This document shows, piece by piece, positions 1 to 6,335 of a stretch of DNA of 14,333 bases. Each line of letters begins with the position of its first letter. Position 1 is the first letter of the stretch. This DNA is from Pyrobaculum sp. (GTDB taxonomy: Archaea; Thermoproteota; Thermoprotei; Thermoproteales; Thermoproteaceae), in assembly GCA_022759345.1 (NCBI GenBank), contig JAEMPK010000065.1, positions 1 to 14,333 of the forward strand, in the 5' to 3' direction. Both the position numbers and the translations under genes were made by a program. The notes under the pieces were generated by a model. It saw nothing but the letters and a program-made list of their open reading frames with translations. It searched no databases and was not told where the DNA came from.

Positions 1-110
1 ACCACCCACTCCAACATAAATCCTCCATAGAGCGTGCCAAGCGGATTCACATGTCCCTGAGACACCAGACGCCTAGACTCCACCAAAGTCCTAGAAACAG
101 GCACCTCCAC
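1..110 (-). CDS. Acyl-CoA thioesterase, hot-dog fold (partial, N-terminus)
   Basis: Only the first 36 codons lie in the window; the gene continues past the left edge. The reading begins MEVPVSRTLVES and reaches GHVNPLGTLYGG followed by FMLEW. The N-x-x-G-x-x-x-G-G signature with the following hydrophobic helix is typical of YciA/BFIT-type acyl-CoA hydrolases, which cleave acyl-CoA to free fatty acid and CoA in the cytoplasm as homomultimers of hot-dog domains. The start is uncertain: in-frame GTG codons lie at 120-122, 108-110 and 102-104 and a TTG at 117-119. I chose GTG 108-110 because the TATA-like ACTTATAG at 132-139 is about 25 bases upstream, as expected for a leaderless mRNA. The gene follows tRNA-Thr on the same strand. 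Family assignment is fairly secure; the physiological substrate is unknown. Confidence 0.7.
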   Translation of the reverse strand, partial: MEVPVSRTLVESRRLVSQGHVNPLGTLYGGFMLEWV

Positions 111-130
111 AGAACACAACACCCACCAAG

Positions 131-140
131 CTATAAGTAT
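131..140 (-). promoter_or_regulatory. TATA-like box for the thioesterase gene
   Basis: The minus strand reads ATACTTATAG here, directly downstream of the tRNA-Thr 3' end and about 25 bases before GTG 108-110. It would allow the thioesterase to be transcribed independently of the tRNA. Confidence 0.45.
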
Positions 141-177
141 AAGCCCCGGCCGGGATTCGAACCCGGGACCTCCCGCT

Positions 178-192
178 CTCTTGCGGGATCGC
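178..192 (-). other. tRNA-Thr intron 2 (canonical position 37/38), 15 nt
   Basis: Exon bases CTTG pair with intron CAAG to form the 4-bp central helix. The three-base bulges are TA|G and AG|A, each cut after the second base. The outer helix is the anticodon stem CCCGC/GCGGG. This is a textbook archaeal bulge-helix-bulge, which fixes the intron as 15 nt. Confidence 0.85.
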
Positions 193-200
193 TACAAGGC

Positions 201-220
201 ATACGCGGGGCTTCGCCCCT
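201..220 (-). other. tRNA-Thr intron 1 (non-canonical position 29/30), 20 nt
   Basis: The intron contains the hairpin GGGGC-GAA-GCCCC. Exon GCGC pairs with intron GCGT (one G-U) as the 4-bp central helix. The bulges are CC|A and AT|G, each cut after the second base. Removal rebuilds the 5' anticodon strand CCCGC. The outer helix is weak, so this is a relaxed motif. Confidence 0.8.
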
Positions 221-272
221 GGGCGCTCCGACCGGGCTGAGCTACCGGGGCCTGTCTTCCTATTACGGCTGG

Positions 273-287
273 TATTTAAAAATTAAA
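273..287 (-). promoter_or_regulatory. TATA box for tRNA-Thr
   Basis: The AT-rich block TATTTAAAAATTAAA (plus-strand reading) sits about 25-30 bases upstream of the tRNA-Thr 5' end in an otherwise GC-rich spacer. Confidence 0.6.
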
Positions 288-310
288 GCCGGGGAACCGC
301 CTATCACGGG

Positions 311-326
311 GCCGCCGACAGGCGGC
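311..326. repeat. 6-bp perfect hairpin in the L18/tRNA-Thr spacer
   Basis: GCCGCC-GACA-GGCGGC is an inverted repeat with a four-base loop between the L18 stop and the tRNA-Thr promoter. It is followed by two copies of CGGCACTC (323-330 and 334-341). It might mark the 3' end of the ribosomal transcript, but there is no T-run, so termination is a guess. Confidence 0.5.
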
Positions 327-369
327 ACTCCGACGGCACTCAAGTAATAAGGCAAGTTACTTAATAAAG

Positions 370-987
370 TTACTGCGCCGTTGCTTTTGCCAATTTCTTT
401 TCGTAGTACTCAACGATCTTCTTCTTCACCTCCTCAAAATGCTTCGGCAACTCCTCAGGCGCCAAGCCACGTTGTAAATAACGAGAAAACCTCGTCTTGT
501 AAAGCTCGGGATTCTCCTCCTTTAATTTCTTCGCATACTCAGCCACGTGCATTCCTTTGATTCTGTCTTCATCTGGCAGAATCTCTTCGCCGTGGGGAAT
601 CTCTAAACCGGCGTCCAGCGCGCCTTTAAGCACGGCGAACACCCTGGCGCCAGCCGTCGGTCTATGGAGTCCTATGTCTAGTATGGCCTCCTTCACGCCA
701 CGAGACCTGGCCTTATAGCCCACAACCAGCCCCAACAGATACGCCGCTGCTGTGTTGTTCTCATCGCCCTTCCACCCGAACTTAGCCAACACACGCGTGT
801 CCGCCCCCGCCACTGTCACATCTCCCTGCGGTTTGGCCACCACGACTTGGGCAATGATGTGCTTGTTCGTCTTACGCACGACGAGCCTAGGCTTCCGGGA
901 TATGATCAGCTTACGTCTCTTCCGGTAGTTAGTAAGTCCCTCCCGCCTTCGCCTAAACGGAACCTTATACCTAGGTCCCCGTGCCAT
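370..987 (-). CDS. Large-subunit ribosomal protein L18 (uL18)
   Basis: This 205-residue protein begins [17 protein letters not shown] and carries the archaeal L18 signature ([14 protein letters not shown], then a region near PQGDVTVAG). It binds 5S rRNA in the central protuberance of the 50S subunit. Length fits archaeal L18, which is longer than the bacterial form because of its C-terminal extension. The ATG at 985-987 is preceded by a Shine-Dalgarno-like GAGGTGAT, as expected for an internal operon gene. It is separated from the L19e stop by one base. In most archaea S5, L30 and L15 follow; here the next features are a spacer hairpin and tRNA-Thr, so the ribosomal run ends. Confidence 0.97.
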   Translation of the reverse strand: MARGPRYKVPFRRRREGLTNYRKRRKLIISRKPRLVVRKTNKHIIAQVVVAKPQGDVTVAGADTRVLAKFGWKGDENNTAAAYLLGLVVGYKARSRGVKEAILDIGLHRPTAGARVFAVLKGALDAGLEIPHGEEILPDEDRIKGMHVAEYAKKLKEENPELYKTRFSRYLQRGLAPEELPKHFEEVKKKIVEYYEKKLAKATAQ

Positions 988-988
988 A

Positions 989-1432
989 TCACCTCACGGG
1001 CTCTTTTGTTAATTTATGCTCATTTATGTAGGTCTTCAAGTGGCCAAGGTCGCGGAAGTAGTTGCCCTTCACCATTCTATAGAGCTGGCGCCACACGGCA
1101 GGCTCTAACTTGCCTTGCCGCTTCAACGTGTTGAGAAACCTCCGCATCGCCCTAACCTTGTTTTTCCACACCTCCTCCTCGTCCACTCTCTTACCTTCAC
1201 GGCTACCAGGTCCCCTCCTCCGTCCCAGTTTCTTCTTTAGGTGTCTAACACGCCAACGCCCTCTAGAGACGCCCTTCTCCGGCTCAGCCCAGATGAGACC
1301 CTCCTCTATCAACGCCCTCACGTCGTCTTTCGTAACAACTTCCTCAAGCCTCTCAACGGCCTCTGGGGAGATCTTCACCCTGCTTACCCCAACGCCCAGG
1401 ATGTCAGCCGCCAATCGCTTCACGTCGACCAT
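989..1432 (-). CDS. Large-subunit ribosomal protein L19e (eL19)
   Basis: This 147-residue basic protein starts [15 protein letters not shown], with the conserved [15 protein letters not shown] and [20 protein letters not shown] segments of archaeal/eukaryal L19e. It is a structural protein of the 50S subunit that bridges rRNA domains and has no bacterial homologue. The start lies two bases beyond the L32e stop and the stop one base before the L18 start, so L32e-L19e-L18 is a tightly packed transcription unit. Length is normal for archaea. Confidence 0.97.
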   Translation of the reverse strand: MVDVKRLAADILGVGVSRVKISPEAVERLEEVVTKDDVRALIEEGLIWAEPEKGVSRGRWRVRHLKKKLGRRRGPGSREGKRVDEEEVWKNKVRAMRRFLNTLKRQGKLEPAVWRQLYRMVKGNYFRDLGHLKTYINEHKLTKEPVR

Positions 1433-1434
1433 AC

Positions 1435-1911
1435 CTACTGCCCAGAGGAGGCTGTATTTAACTCTTTCTTCAACAACTCCTCAACCCTCTTCCCGGGGTT
1501 CAACACGTAGAAGCCCAGCTCCCTAGCCTTCTTGACTATCTCCAGCCTCTTCCTAACGCCGACTGTGCCCCCGATCCTAACCGCGTGGATCTTCGGATCC
1601 AGCCGGCCAAGCTCCTCGGGGTTATGCACAACAACCTCCACGAAGCCGCTGGGGTGCAGACCGCGGACAGCAACGGGCTTCCTGTAGCCTACCTCCACAG
1701 GCCTTGGATAGCCCTTCAGCTTCCTCCTGATCTTGTTGTCGAGAGTCCTCTGGTTCCTCCACCCGCTGTCTTCAATCCTCTTATACCGCCACTGGTCTAT
1801 ACGTACGAATTCCGGCTTTTTCCTCTTGAGCAGAAGCCTCAGCCTCAACAGCCTCCGCAGAGGCGGAGGAAGCTCTCTCCTTGGTCTAGAGGCTGTGGAC
1901 ACGAAAACCAC
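1435..1911 (-). CDS. Large-subunit ribosomal protein L32e (eL32)
   Basis: This 158-residue protein has the L32e core KKPEFVRIDQWRYKRI, then WRNQRTLDNKIRRKLKGYP and the glycine-rich RGLHPSGF. It is a 50S subunit protein shared with eukaryotes. The N-terminal part (about residues 1-28) is a basic extension. An AT-rich TATA-like block lies about 20 bases upstream, overlapping the S8 stop codon, so the L32e-L19e-L18 block may also be transcribed on its own. In canonical archaeal spc operons L6 separates S8 from L32e; here only 23 bases do. Confidence 0.96.
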   Translation of the reverse strand: MVFVSTASRPRRELPPPLRRLLRLRLLLKRKKPEFVRIDQWRYKRIEDSGWRNQRTLDNKIRRKLKGYPRPVEVGYRKPVAVRGLHPSGFVEVVVHNPEELGRLDPKIHAVRIGGTVGVRKRLEIVKKARELGFYVLNPGKRVEELLKKELNTASSGQ

Positions 1912-1924
1912 AGGACAGCTGGAC

Positions 1925-1937
1925 TATTTAAAATTTA
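1925..1937 (-). promoter_or_regulatory. TATA-like box before L32e
   Basis: The minus strand reads TAAATTTTAAATA, about 20 bases before the L32e ATG and overlapping the S8 stop codon. It is a candidate internal promoter of the ribosomal cluster. Confidence 0.4.
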
Positions 1938-2327
1938 GTAGACGTAGGCCAGGAGGACGCCGCCTATTTTCCGCTCTTTAGCCTCGATATGTGACATGAC
2001 GCCTTGGCTTGTTGAGATGACCAAAATGCCTATCTGTCTAGCCGGTAAAAACTTCTGTTCCCACTGCACAATTTCGCGATACTTCACGGGGTACCTAGGC
2101 CTAATGGGGCCTATGTCATTTATCTTGCCCAACAGCTGGACTATGTACTTCCCGCCTCTGCCGTCGTCGACGTACTCCACCTCACCTACGTAGCCGTAGC
2201 GCTGAAGCGTCCTTAATGTGTAATATATCAACCGGTTTACAGGCCAGATAACCACTTGTCTCTTTCCCATCGCCTCCGCATTCTTGATCGCTATCAAGGC
2301 GTTGGAGAGTAGATCCAACATCACCAT
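1935..2327 (-). CDS. Small-subunit ribosomal protein S8 (uS8)
   Basis: This 130-residue protein begins [18 protein letters not shown] and ends in the typical archaeal S8 C-terminus GGVLLAYVY. It contains the [11 protein letters not shown] segment of the C-terminal rRNA-binding domain. It binds the central domain of 16S rRNA and is an early 30S assembly protein. The first three codons (ATG, GTG, ATG) are all possible starts; I keep the first. A TATA-like box at 2349-2357 is 25 bases upstream, and a purine-rich AGGGGG also precedes the ATG. S14 lies just upstream, the normal archaeal order. Confidence 0.97.
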   Translation of the reverse strand: MVMLDLLSNALIAIKNAEAMGKRQVVIWPVNRLIYYTLRTLQRYGYVGEVEYVDDGRGGKYIVQLLGKINDIGPIRPRYPVKYREIVQWEQKFLPARQIGILVISTSQGVMSHIEAKERKIGGVLLAYVY

Positions 2328-2348
2328 AGCCCCCTGCTAATCACACAT

Positions 2349-2357
2349 CTTAAAAAC
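2349..2357 (-). promoter_or_regulatory. TATA-like box for S8
   Basis: The minus strand reads GTTTTTAAG about 25 bases upstream of the S8 ATG, overlapping the spacer just after the S14 stop. Confidence 0.45.
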
Positions 2358-2363
2358 ATTTCT

Positions 2364-2528
2364 TCAATAGTACTTCTTAAACCCAAGTTGCGGCGCCACC
2401 TCTCTAAAACAACGGCGACAGAGATTAAGTCCATACTTCCTTATGACGGCCTCCCGCGTCCCGCAACGAATACACCGTATCTTGCTTTTCCCGTAGGGCC
2501 TCTCTTTTGGCGGCTTCGTAGAAGGCAC
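2364..2528 (-). CDS. Small-subunit ribosomal protein S14, zinc type (uS14)
   Basis: This is a 54-residue gene with a GTG start (2526-2528), found by reading the minus strand between S8 and the solute-binding protein. It begins [16 protein letters not shown] and ends GFKKYY. Four cysteines (19, 22, 37, 40) form a CxxC-x14-CxxC zinc site characteristic of short S14 proteins, which sit in the head of the 30S subunit near the 3' domain of 16S rRNA. Size and composition fit archaeal S14 exactly. A TATA box (2548-2560) centred about 25 bases before GTG suggests a leaderless transcript that starts the S14-S8 unit. It normally follows L5, absent here. Confidence 0.95.
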   Translation of the reverse strand: MPSTKPPKERPYGKSKIRCIRCGTREAVIRKYGLNLCRRCFREVAPQLGFKKYY

Positions 2529-2547
2529 GAAAAGGAAAAAGAAGGCT

Positions 2548-2560
2548 GTATTTAAAGTTT
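2548..2560 (-). promoter_or_regulatory. TATA box for S14 and the ribosomal cluster
   Basis: The minus strand reads AAACTTTAAATAC, centred about 25 bases from the S14 GTG. It begins at the stop codon of the upstream solute-binding protein gene, so the ribosomal cluster appears to have a promoter separate from that gene. Confidence 0.6.
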
Positions 2561-3426
2561 TAGGACTGTAGAAACTGCTCGAAGTTGCGTTGAAAGATCT
2601 CGTCCAGCTTCCCCGTCTGCGTCAAGTTCTCGATCACCTGGTCAACCACCAGCTTCAGATCCTGGGCGCATTTAGGCATAGCCACCGATATGTAGCCCGC
2701 GGAGCCCGGGAGCTCAAACGCTATTTTGAGGTCGGGGAACTTCCTGATCAACGCCGTGGCTATCGACCTGTCGAGAATTATGGCGTCGACGTCGCCTCTC
2801 CTCAAGACCTCAACCATGTAGGGATACACCTTGTCGTAACGTCTCACAGAGGCCTTGCCTGGCTTCTCCAAGTTCGCGGCAGCCCACTCCTCGTGGGTGG
2901 TGCCTATCTGGACGCCCACGGTCTTGCCGTAGAGGTCCTCCACCTTGTTTATGTCGGTGCGGGCGGCCTTAGTCACCACCACTATGGACTCGAGGTAGTA
3001 GGGCATAGAGAACTCCAGAACCTTCTCCCTCTCGCTTGTCCACGTAATGGCGCTTATGGCTAAGTCCACGTCGCCTTTTCTGACGGCCTCGAGGAGGCCG
3101 GCGAATCTCATGTCGCGTATCTCCAGCTGGACGCCGAGCGCGTTAGCTATCTCTCTGGCGATGTCTATGTCCCAGCCCACTATCTTGTCGCCCATCACCC
3201 ACTCCCACGGCGGCCATGTGGCGTCTGTGCCTACGATGAGTTTGCCGCGTTTCTTAATCACGTCGACAGACACCGGACATTGGACAGAGGTTTGGGAAGT
3301 CTGTGTAGATGTTGTAGTTGTGGTTGTCGCCGGGGGCGCTTGTTGCGGCGTGGTGTACATACCCAATAGATAACCCACGGCGAGTCCTATAATCAACGCG
3401 ACGACTGTTAGTATTGCCGATTTCAT
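2560..3426 (-). CDS. ABC transporter solute-binding protein, family 3 (polar amino acid type)
   Basis: This 288-residue protein has an N-terminal hydrophobic segment (about 5-23), a Thr/Ser/Gln/Pro linker (25-48), then an SBP_bac_3 domain: [15 protein letters not shown] (60-74), [11 protein letters not shown] (84-94), [15 protein letters not shown]. This family binds polar or basic amino acids outside the membrane and passes them to an ABC permease. There is no lipobox cysteine; the TM segment plus glycosylatable-looking linker fits the membrane-anchored binding proteins of crenarchaea. Cys50 and Cys253 are the only cysteines and could form a disulfide. No permease or ATPase gene is nearby, so partners are encoded elsewhere. 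It is divergent from the FAD oxidoreductase with overlapping promoters. Confidence 0.92.
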   Translation of the reverse strand: MKSAILTVVALIIGLAVGYLLGMYTTPQQAPPATTTTTTSTQTSQTSVQCPVSVDVIKKRGKLIVGTDATWPPWEWVMGDKIVGWDIDIAREIANALGVQLEIRDMRFAGLLEAVRKGDVDLAISAITWTSEREKVLEFSMPYYLESIVVVTKAARTDINKVEDLYGKTVGVQIGTTHEEWAAANLEKPGKASVRRYDKVYPYMVEVLRRGDVDAIILDRSIATALIRKFPDLKIAFELPGSAGYISVAMPKCAQDLKLVVDQVIENLTQTGKLDEIFQRNFEQFLQS

Positions 3427-3432
3427 GTGGAA

Positions 3433-3442
3433 CAGATATAAG
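3433..3442 (+). promoter_or_regulatory. TATA box for the FAD oxidoreductase
   Basis: CAGATATAAG is centred about 26 bases upstream of ATG 3463. It lies between the start of the divergent solute-binding protein gene and that gene's own TATA box. Confidence 0.55.
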
Positions 3443-3445
3443 GAC

Positions 3446-3457
3446 CGTATAAATTTT
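3446..3457 (-). promoter_or_regulatory. TATA box for the solute-binding protein
   Basis: The minus strand reads AAATTTATACGG, centred about 26 bases upstream of the ATG at 3424-3426. The two divergent transcripts would each start almost at their start codon, and the promoters share a 36-base spacer. Confidence 0.55.
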
Positions 3458-3462
3458 ACTCC

Positions 3463-4554
3463 ATGAAAATAGTGGTTGTCGGCGGCGGCATCATAGGTCT
3501 CTTCACCGCTTTTTATCTAAAACGCGAAGGCGTTGACGTAGTCGTGGTGGAGCAAGGCGAAGTGGGCGGCTGGTCTCGCGCCGCGGCTGGGATATTGGAA
3601 TTCACTCGTTTCGTCATTAACAGGATCAACGTGCGGTCCTACCCCAGGAAGTACCTATCTATGATGTTGCGGGGCGACGCGCGGATAAAGACGTGGGACT
3701 GGAGGTGGATCTCTACATATTTAAAGGTGTGGGGGAAGGAGCCGCCTCAGGAGATGTGGGAGGCTATAAAGGCCCTGGGCGACTTCTCTCAGCGTCAATA
3801 CCGGGCCTTGGCAGAGGCGAAAAACGACTTTGACTACTCAGAGGAGCCTCTCTACGAGGTGGGCATAGACGTGGAGAAGGCTTTGGAGGAGGCGAGGAGA
3901 GATCCCTTGTCTCCAAGGGTTGAGTCCGCCACGTGTTGCGGCAGAGAGGCGTTGGCTTATCTAGACGCGGCTAAGTTGGCCACAGATATGTTTATAGAGA
4001 GAATGATGCGGGAGCTAGAGGGGGTGCAGTTCGTAAATAAAAAAGCACAAGAGGTCGCCGGAAGAGAGGTGTGGCTCGAGGGAGGCGACGTGATTCAGGG
4101 GGACGCTGTGGTGGTGGCTGCTGGGTACTGGGCTCGGAAGCTCGGCATACCAGTGGCGCCATTTAAAGGCTATGGCTTCCGAACCAAAGCCAAGGCGGAG
4201 AAGATGTTTATTGAGATGTCTAAAGGCGTTGCCGTAGTTCCTCTCTCCAGGTGGACAAAGGTCACAGGCAGATTCGACTTAGACGGCACAGAGGACCACG
4301 GCCCGGCGCAGAAAGTGCTGGAGAGAGCACGTCAGACGCTCGGCGACTTCGAGGTCGTCGACATGGTCGTGGGGTACAGGCCTTGTACGCCTGACGGCTT
4401 CCCTGTGGTGGACAGAATTGGGAACGTGACGGTGGTCACAGGCGCCTGCCGCCTTGGCTGGACCTACGGACCTGCCTTGGGCAAATTAGCCGCAGACCTG
4501 GCCCTGGGCAAGGGAGGACTGGAGGTCCTCTCCATGGCGCGGTTCCGTCGTTAG
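3463..4554 (+). CDS. FAD-dependent oxidoreductase, DAO family
   Basis: This 363-residue protein starts MKIVVVGGGIIG: an FAD-binding Rossmann motif GGGIIG (7-12) ending at acidic Glu30, followed by GGWSRAAAGI. The C-terminal FAD contact GWTYGPALGKLAADL is typical of the D-amino acid oxidase / glycine oxidase / dye-linked amino acid dehydrogenase group, which oxidises amines or amino acids at carbon-nitrogen bonds. Crenarchaeal members include dye-linked D- and L-proline dehydrogenases, so an amino acid substrate is a reasonable inference; the actual substrate cannot be read from sequence. The leaderless ATG lies about 26 bases after its TATA box. Its stop overlaps the stop of the convergent DUF429 gene by three bases. 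Adjacency to an amino-acid-type binding protein fits amino acid catabolism. Confidence 0.88.
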   Translation: MKIVVVGGGIIGLFTAFYLKREGVDVVVVEQGEVGGWSRAAAGILEFTRFVINRINVRSYPRKYLSMMLRGDARIKTWDWRWISTYLKVWGKEPPQEMWEAIKALGDFSQRQYRALAEAKNDFDYSEEPLYEVGIDVEKALEEARRDPLSPRVESATCCGREALAYLDAAKLATDMFIERMMRELEGVQFVNKKAQEVAGREVWLEGGDVIQGDAVVVAAGYWARKLGIPVAPFKGYGFRTKAKAEKMFIEMSKGVAVVPLSRWTKVTGRFDLDGTEDHGPAQKVLERARQTLGDFEVVDMVVGYRPCTPDGFPVVDRIGNVTVVTGACRLGWTYGPALGKLAADLALGKGGLEVLSMARFRR

Positions 4555-5051
4555 ATACACACTCTGGCAGTGGGAAGCACAAACGGTCCAAACCTTTTGT
4601 ATAGTCCCTCTACATATGCAACTGCCGTCAACGCCGCCGCGAATGCGTCTATTAAGTCCTTGTGCCCCACGCCGAGGCGCCGGCGAAGCTCCTCCCTAGT
4701 CAAGCCCATGGCCTTCATGCTTGTCAGCGGGTGAACCTCAATCACGTCGCACGACAACTTTTTACTCAGCGCGATGCCTCTCTCGGTCAACTTCTTCATG
4801 GGGCCCATGAGAGGCGGGAGGAGGCGAAAACCCAGCCGGCGGAGTTCCCGTTCCACATCTCGCAGACCTCTTCCTTCCGGCGGGTAAGAGAGCGGGGCGT
4901 CCACAGCCACGACGAGGGGCCTCATAAGCGACGCTACGGCTGTTATATCGTCGTCGCTTTCGGCCAGTGCAAGATAAAGAACTTTGCATTTATTCATCGC
5001 CACCACCGCCGAGGGTCTCTGTATAGATAGGTCAACACCTACGACAATCAC
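4551..5051 (-). CDS. DUF429 family protein, predicted RNase H-fold nuclease
   Basis: This 166-residue protein has the pattern of DUF429: an acidic first strand (VGVDLS, Asp7), the second acidic strand VAVDAPLSYP (Asp51), EVHPLTSMKAMG (Glu105), and C-terminal GHKDLIDAFAAALTA (His130, Asp132, Asp135). The spaced acidic residues fit an RNase H-like metal-dependent nuclease fold; the biological role of the family is unknown. It is convergent with the FAD oxidoreductase (overlapping stops) and divergent from the SDR gene with a 25-base spacer containing opposed TATA-like boxes. Length is short but complete for the family. Confidence 0.72.
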   Translation of the reverse strand: MIVVGVDLSIQRPSAVVAMNKCKVLYLALAESDDDITAVASLMRPLVVAVDAPLSYPPEGRGLRDVERELRRLGFRLLPPLMGPMKKLTERGIALSKKLSCDVIEVHPLTSMKAMGLTREELRRRLGVGHKDLIDAFAAALTAVAYVEGLYKRFGPFVLPTARVCI

Positions 5052-5075
5052 ATATATTTAGGATAGACATAAATA
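5051..5075. promoter_or_regulatory. Divergent promoter spacer between the DUF429 and SDR genes
   Basis: CATATATTTAGG (5051-5062) is a TATA-like box about 20 bases before the SDR ATG at 5077. On the minus strand, TGTATTTATGTC (5064-5075) is similarly placed before the DUF429 ATG at 5049-5051. Both transcripts are probably leaderless. Confidence 0.5.
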
Positions 5076-5076
5076 C

Positions 5077-5808
5077 ATGCCCACCGCAGTTGTGACGGGG
5101 GGCTCCACGGGGATCGGCGCCGCCGTAGTGAAGGCGTTGGCAAGGAGGGGATACGACGTGGCTTTTAACTACCTTAGCAGCGCAGAAGAGGCTGAGAAGG
5201 TGGCGCGCGAGGCAGCCTCATACGGCGTAAAGGTGGTAAGCCGCAAGGCCGACGCCGCCTCTTGGCAAGACATGGAGAAGTTCGCAGAGGAGGTGAAGAG
5301 AACCTTCAGTAAGGTAGACGCCTTGGTGGTCAACGCCGGTGGACTCCCCGAGAGACGCAGTCTCGGAGAGTCCGATCTCGACTACTGGAGACGTATAATC
5401 GACTTGAACCTCACCAGCGCCTACATAGCCACGAGGCTTTTCGTCCCCCTCATGGAGAGAGGCGCCATTGTGTACATAAGCTCGGTGGCCGCCTACACGG
5501 GAGGCGGCCGGGGGGCTTTTGCATACGCCGCAGCCAAGGCCGGCCTTTTGGGTTTAACGAGGGCGCTCGCCAAGGAGTTGGGGCCGAGGGGGATAAGAGT
5601 AAACGCCGTGCTCCCTGGACTTATCGACACGCCTTTTCACCAGAAGGCGCAGACCGGCGACATAGAGGCTTGGGCCAAGAACGTGGTGTATCTGAGGCGG
5701 GTGGGGAGACCGGAGGAGGTGGCCGAGGTAGTCGCCTTCCTCGTCGGCGAAGGCGCATCGTACATAAACGGCGCGTTTATAGACGTAAACGGGGGGTGGT
5801 ACGGCTAA
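5077..5808 (+). CDS. Short-chain dehydrogenase/reductase (FabG-like)
   Basis: This 243-residue classical SDR has cofactor motif TGGSTGIG (7-14), NAGG (86-89), catalytic Asn111, Ser136, Tyr150 and Lys154 (YAAAK), and the PGLIDTPF segment after the active site. It reduces or oxidises a carbonyl/alcohol with NAD(P)H. Sequence resembles 3-oxoacyl-ACP reductases, but archaea lack the bacterial fatty acid synthase, so the substrate is open: a 3-hydroxyacyl-CoA, a sugar or a polyol are all possible. An unrecognised gene follows after 22 bases and may be co-transcribed. Confidence 0.93.
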   Translation: MPTAVVTGGSTGIGAAVVKALARRGYDVAFNYLSSAEEAEKVAREAASYGVKVVSRKADAASWQDMEKFAEEVKRTFSKVDALVVNAGGLPERRSLGESDLDYWRRIIDLNLTSAYIATRLFVPLMERGAIVYISSVAAYTGGGRGAFAYAAAKAGLLGLTRALAKELGPRGIRVNAVLPGLIDTPFHQKAQTGDIEAWAKNVVYLRRVGRPEEVAEVVAFLVGEGASYINGAFIDVNGGWYG

Positions 5809-5830
5809 AATAGTACTAACGGGAAAAGAC

Positions 5831-6328
5831 GTGGAGACGCGTTCATATGTAGACGTGGTAGGCACCGCAAAGATCAAGATCGGAGACCACGTAGTCTCCA
5901 AGGTCTTCAACAGGGTCTACTACGGCGGCATGTGGAGAGGTCGTCCTTCTCTCGTCGTCTCCATAGGGGCCAGGGAGCTTGGCGAGGTTTTGCGGAGCTC
6001 CACGCTCTGGCAGAACCAGTGGTTTAACGACGTGGTGAAGCTCTCGCTTGAGGAACGCGCCGCCAGGTTCCTCGCGGCCTTCGCCCTCTTCGACCGCTTC
6101 GTCTACCGCTTCAACATAGATGTGGGGATGGCGGTGGAAAAGCTCTACGTCCCCAAGATCCCAGGCGGCTGCATCTACGCAGACGCGGGTTTGCCCATGA
6201 AGATGTGGAGAGCCGCATACGCCGCCTACAAAGACTTTCAAGAACTTGAAAAGTGGACGCCAAAGAGGTTTAGGAAGAGGATTAAATACGTCGAGACCGT
6301 CTGGAAAGAACTGACAAATTGGTTTTAA
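5831..6328 (+). CDS. Conserved-looking hypothetical protein, 165 residues
   Basis: I do not recognise a family. The protein starts at GTG 5831 (METRSYVDVVGTAKIKIG) and is rich in aromatic and basic residues, with segments such as LWQNQWFNDVVKLSLEERAA, a central GGCIYADAGLPMKMW, and a basic C-terminus KRFRKRIKYVETVWKEL. There is no signal peptide or TM segment. Codon use matches its neighbours, which supports a real gene. It begins 22 bases after the SDR stop with no clear TATA box between them, so it is likely in that operon. It converges on a pseudogene remnant eight bases downstream. Confidence 0.75.
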   Translation: METRSYVDVVGTAKIKIGDHVVSKVFNRVYYGGMWRGRPSLVVSIGARELGEVLRSSTLWQNQWFNDVVKLSLEERAARFLAAFALFDRFVYRFNIDVGMAVEKLYVPKIPGGCIYADAGLPMKMWRAAYAAYKDFQELEKWTPKRFRKRIKYVETVWKELTNWF

Positions 6329-6335
6329 CTACGCT

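Larger units (their letters stand above)
142..251 (-). tRNA. tRNA-Thr(TGT) with two introns
   Basis: The acceptor strand GCCCCGG (245-251) pairs with CCGGGGC (143-149), followed by discriminator T at 142; a U73 discriminator is usual in archaeal tRNA-Thr. The T arm is CCGGG-TTCGAAT-CCCGG. The anticodon arm closes only if two introns are removed, giving stem CCCGC/GCGGG with loop CTTGTAA and anticodon TGT (194-196). The spliced product is 75 nt from a 110-nt gene. CCA is not encoded. Intron 1 (201-220) lies between standard positions 29 and 30; intron 2 (178-192) lies at the canonical 37/38. Both give good bulge-helix-bulge motifs. A TATA-like box precedes the gene at 273-287. Confidence 0.93.

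Noticed and set aside
51..347. 98-codon plus-strand open frame across the left end
   Set aside because: It runs antisense to the tRNA-Thr gene and thioesterase start and has low-complexity His/Pro/Arg content; it is a shadow frame.
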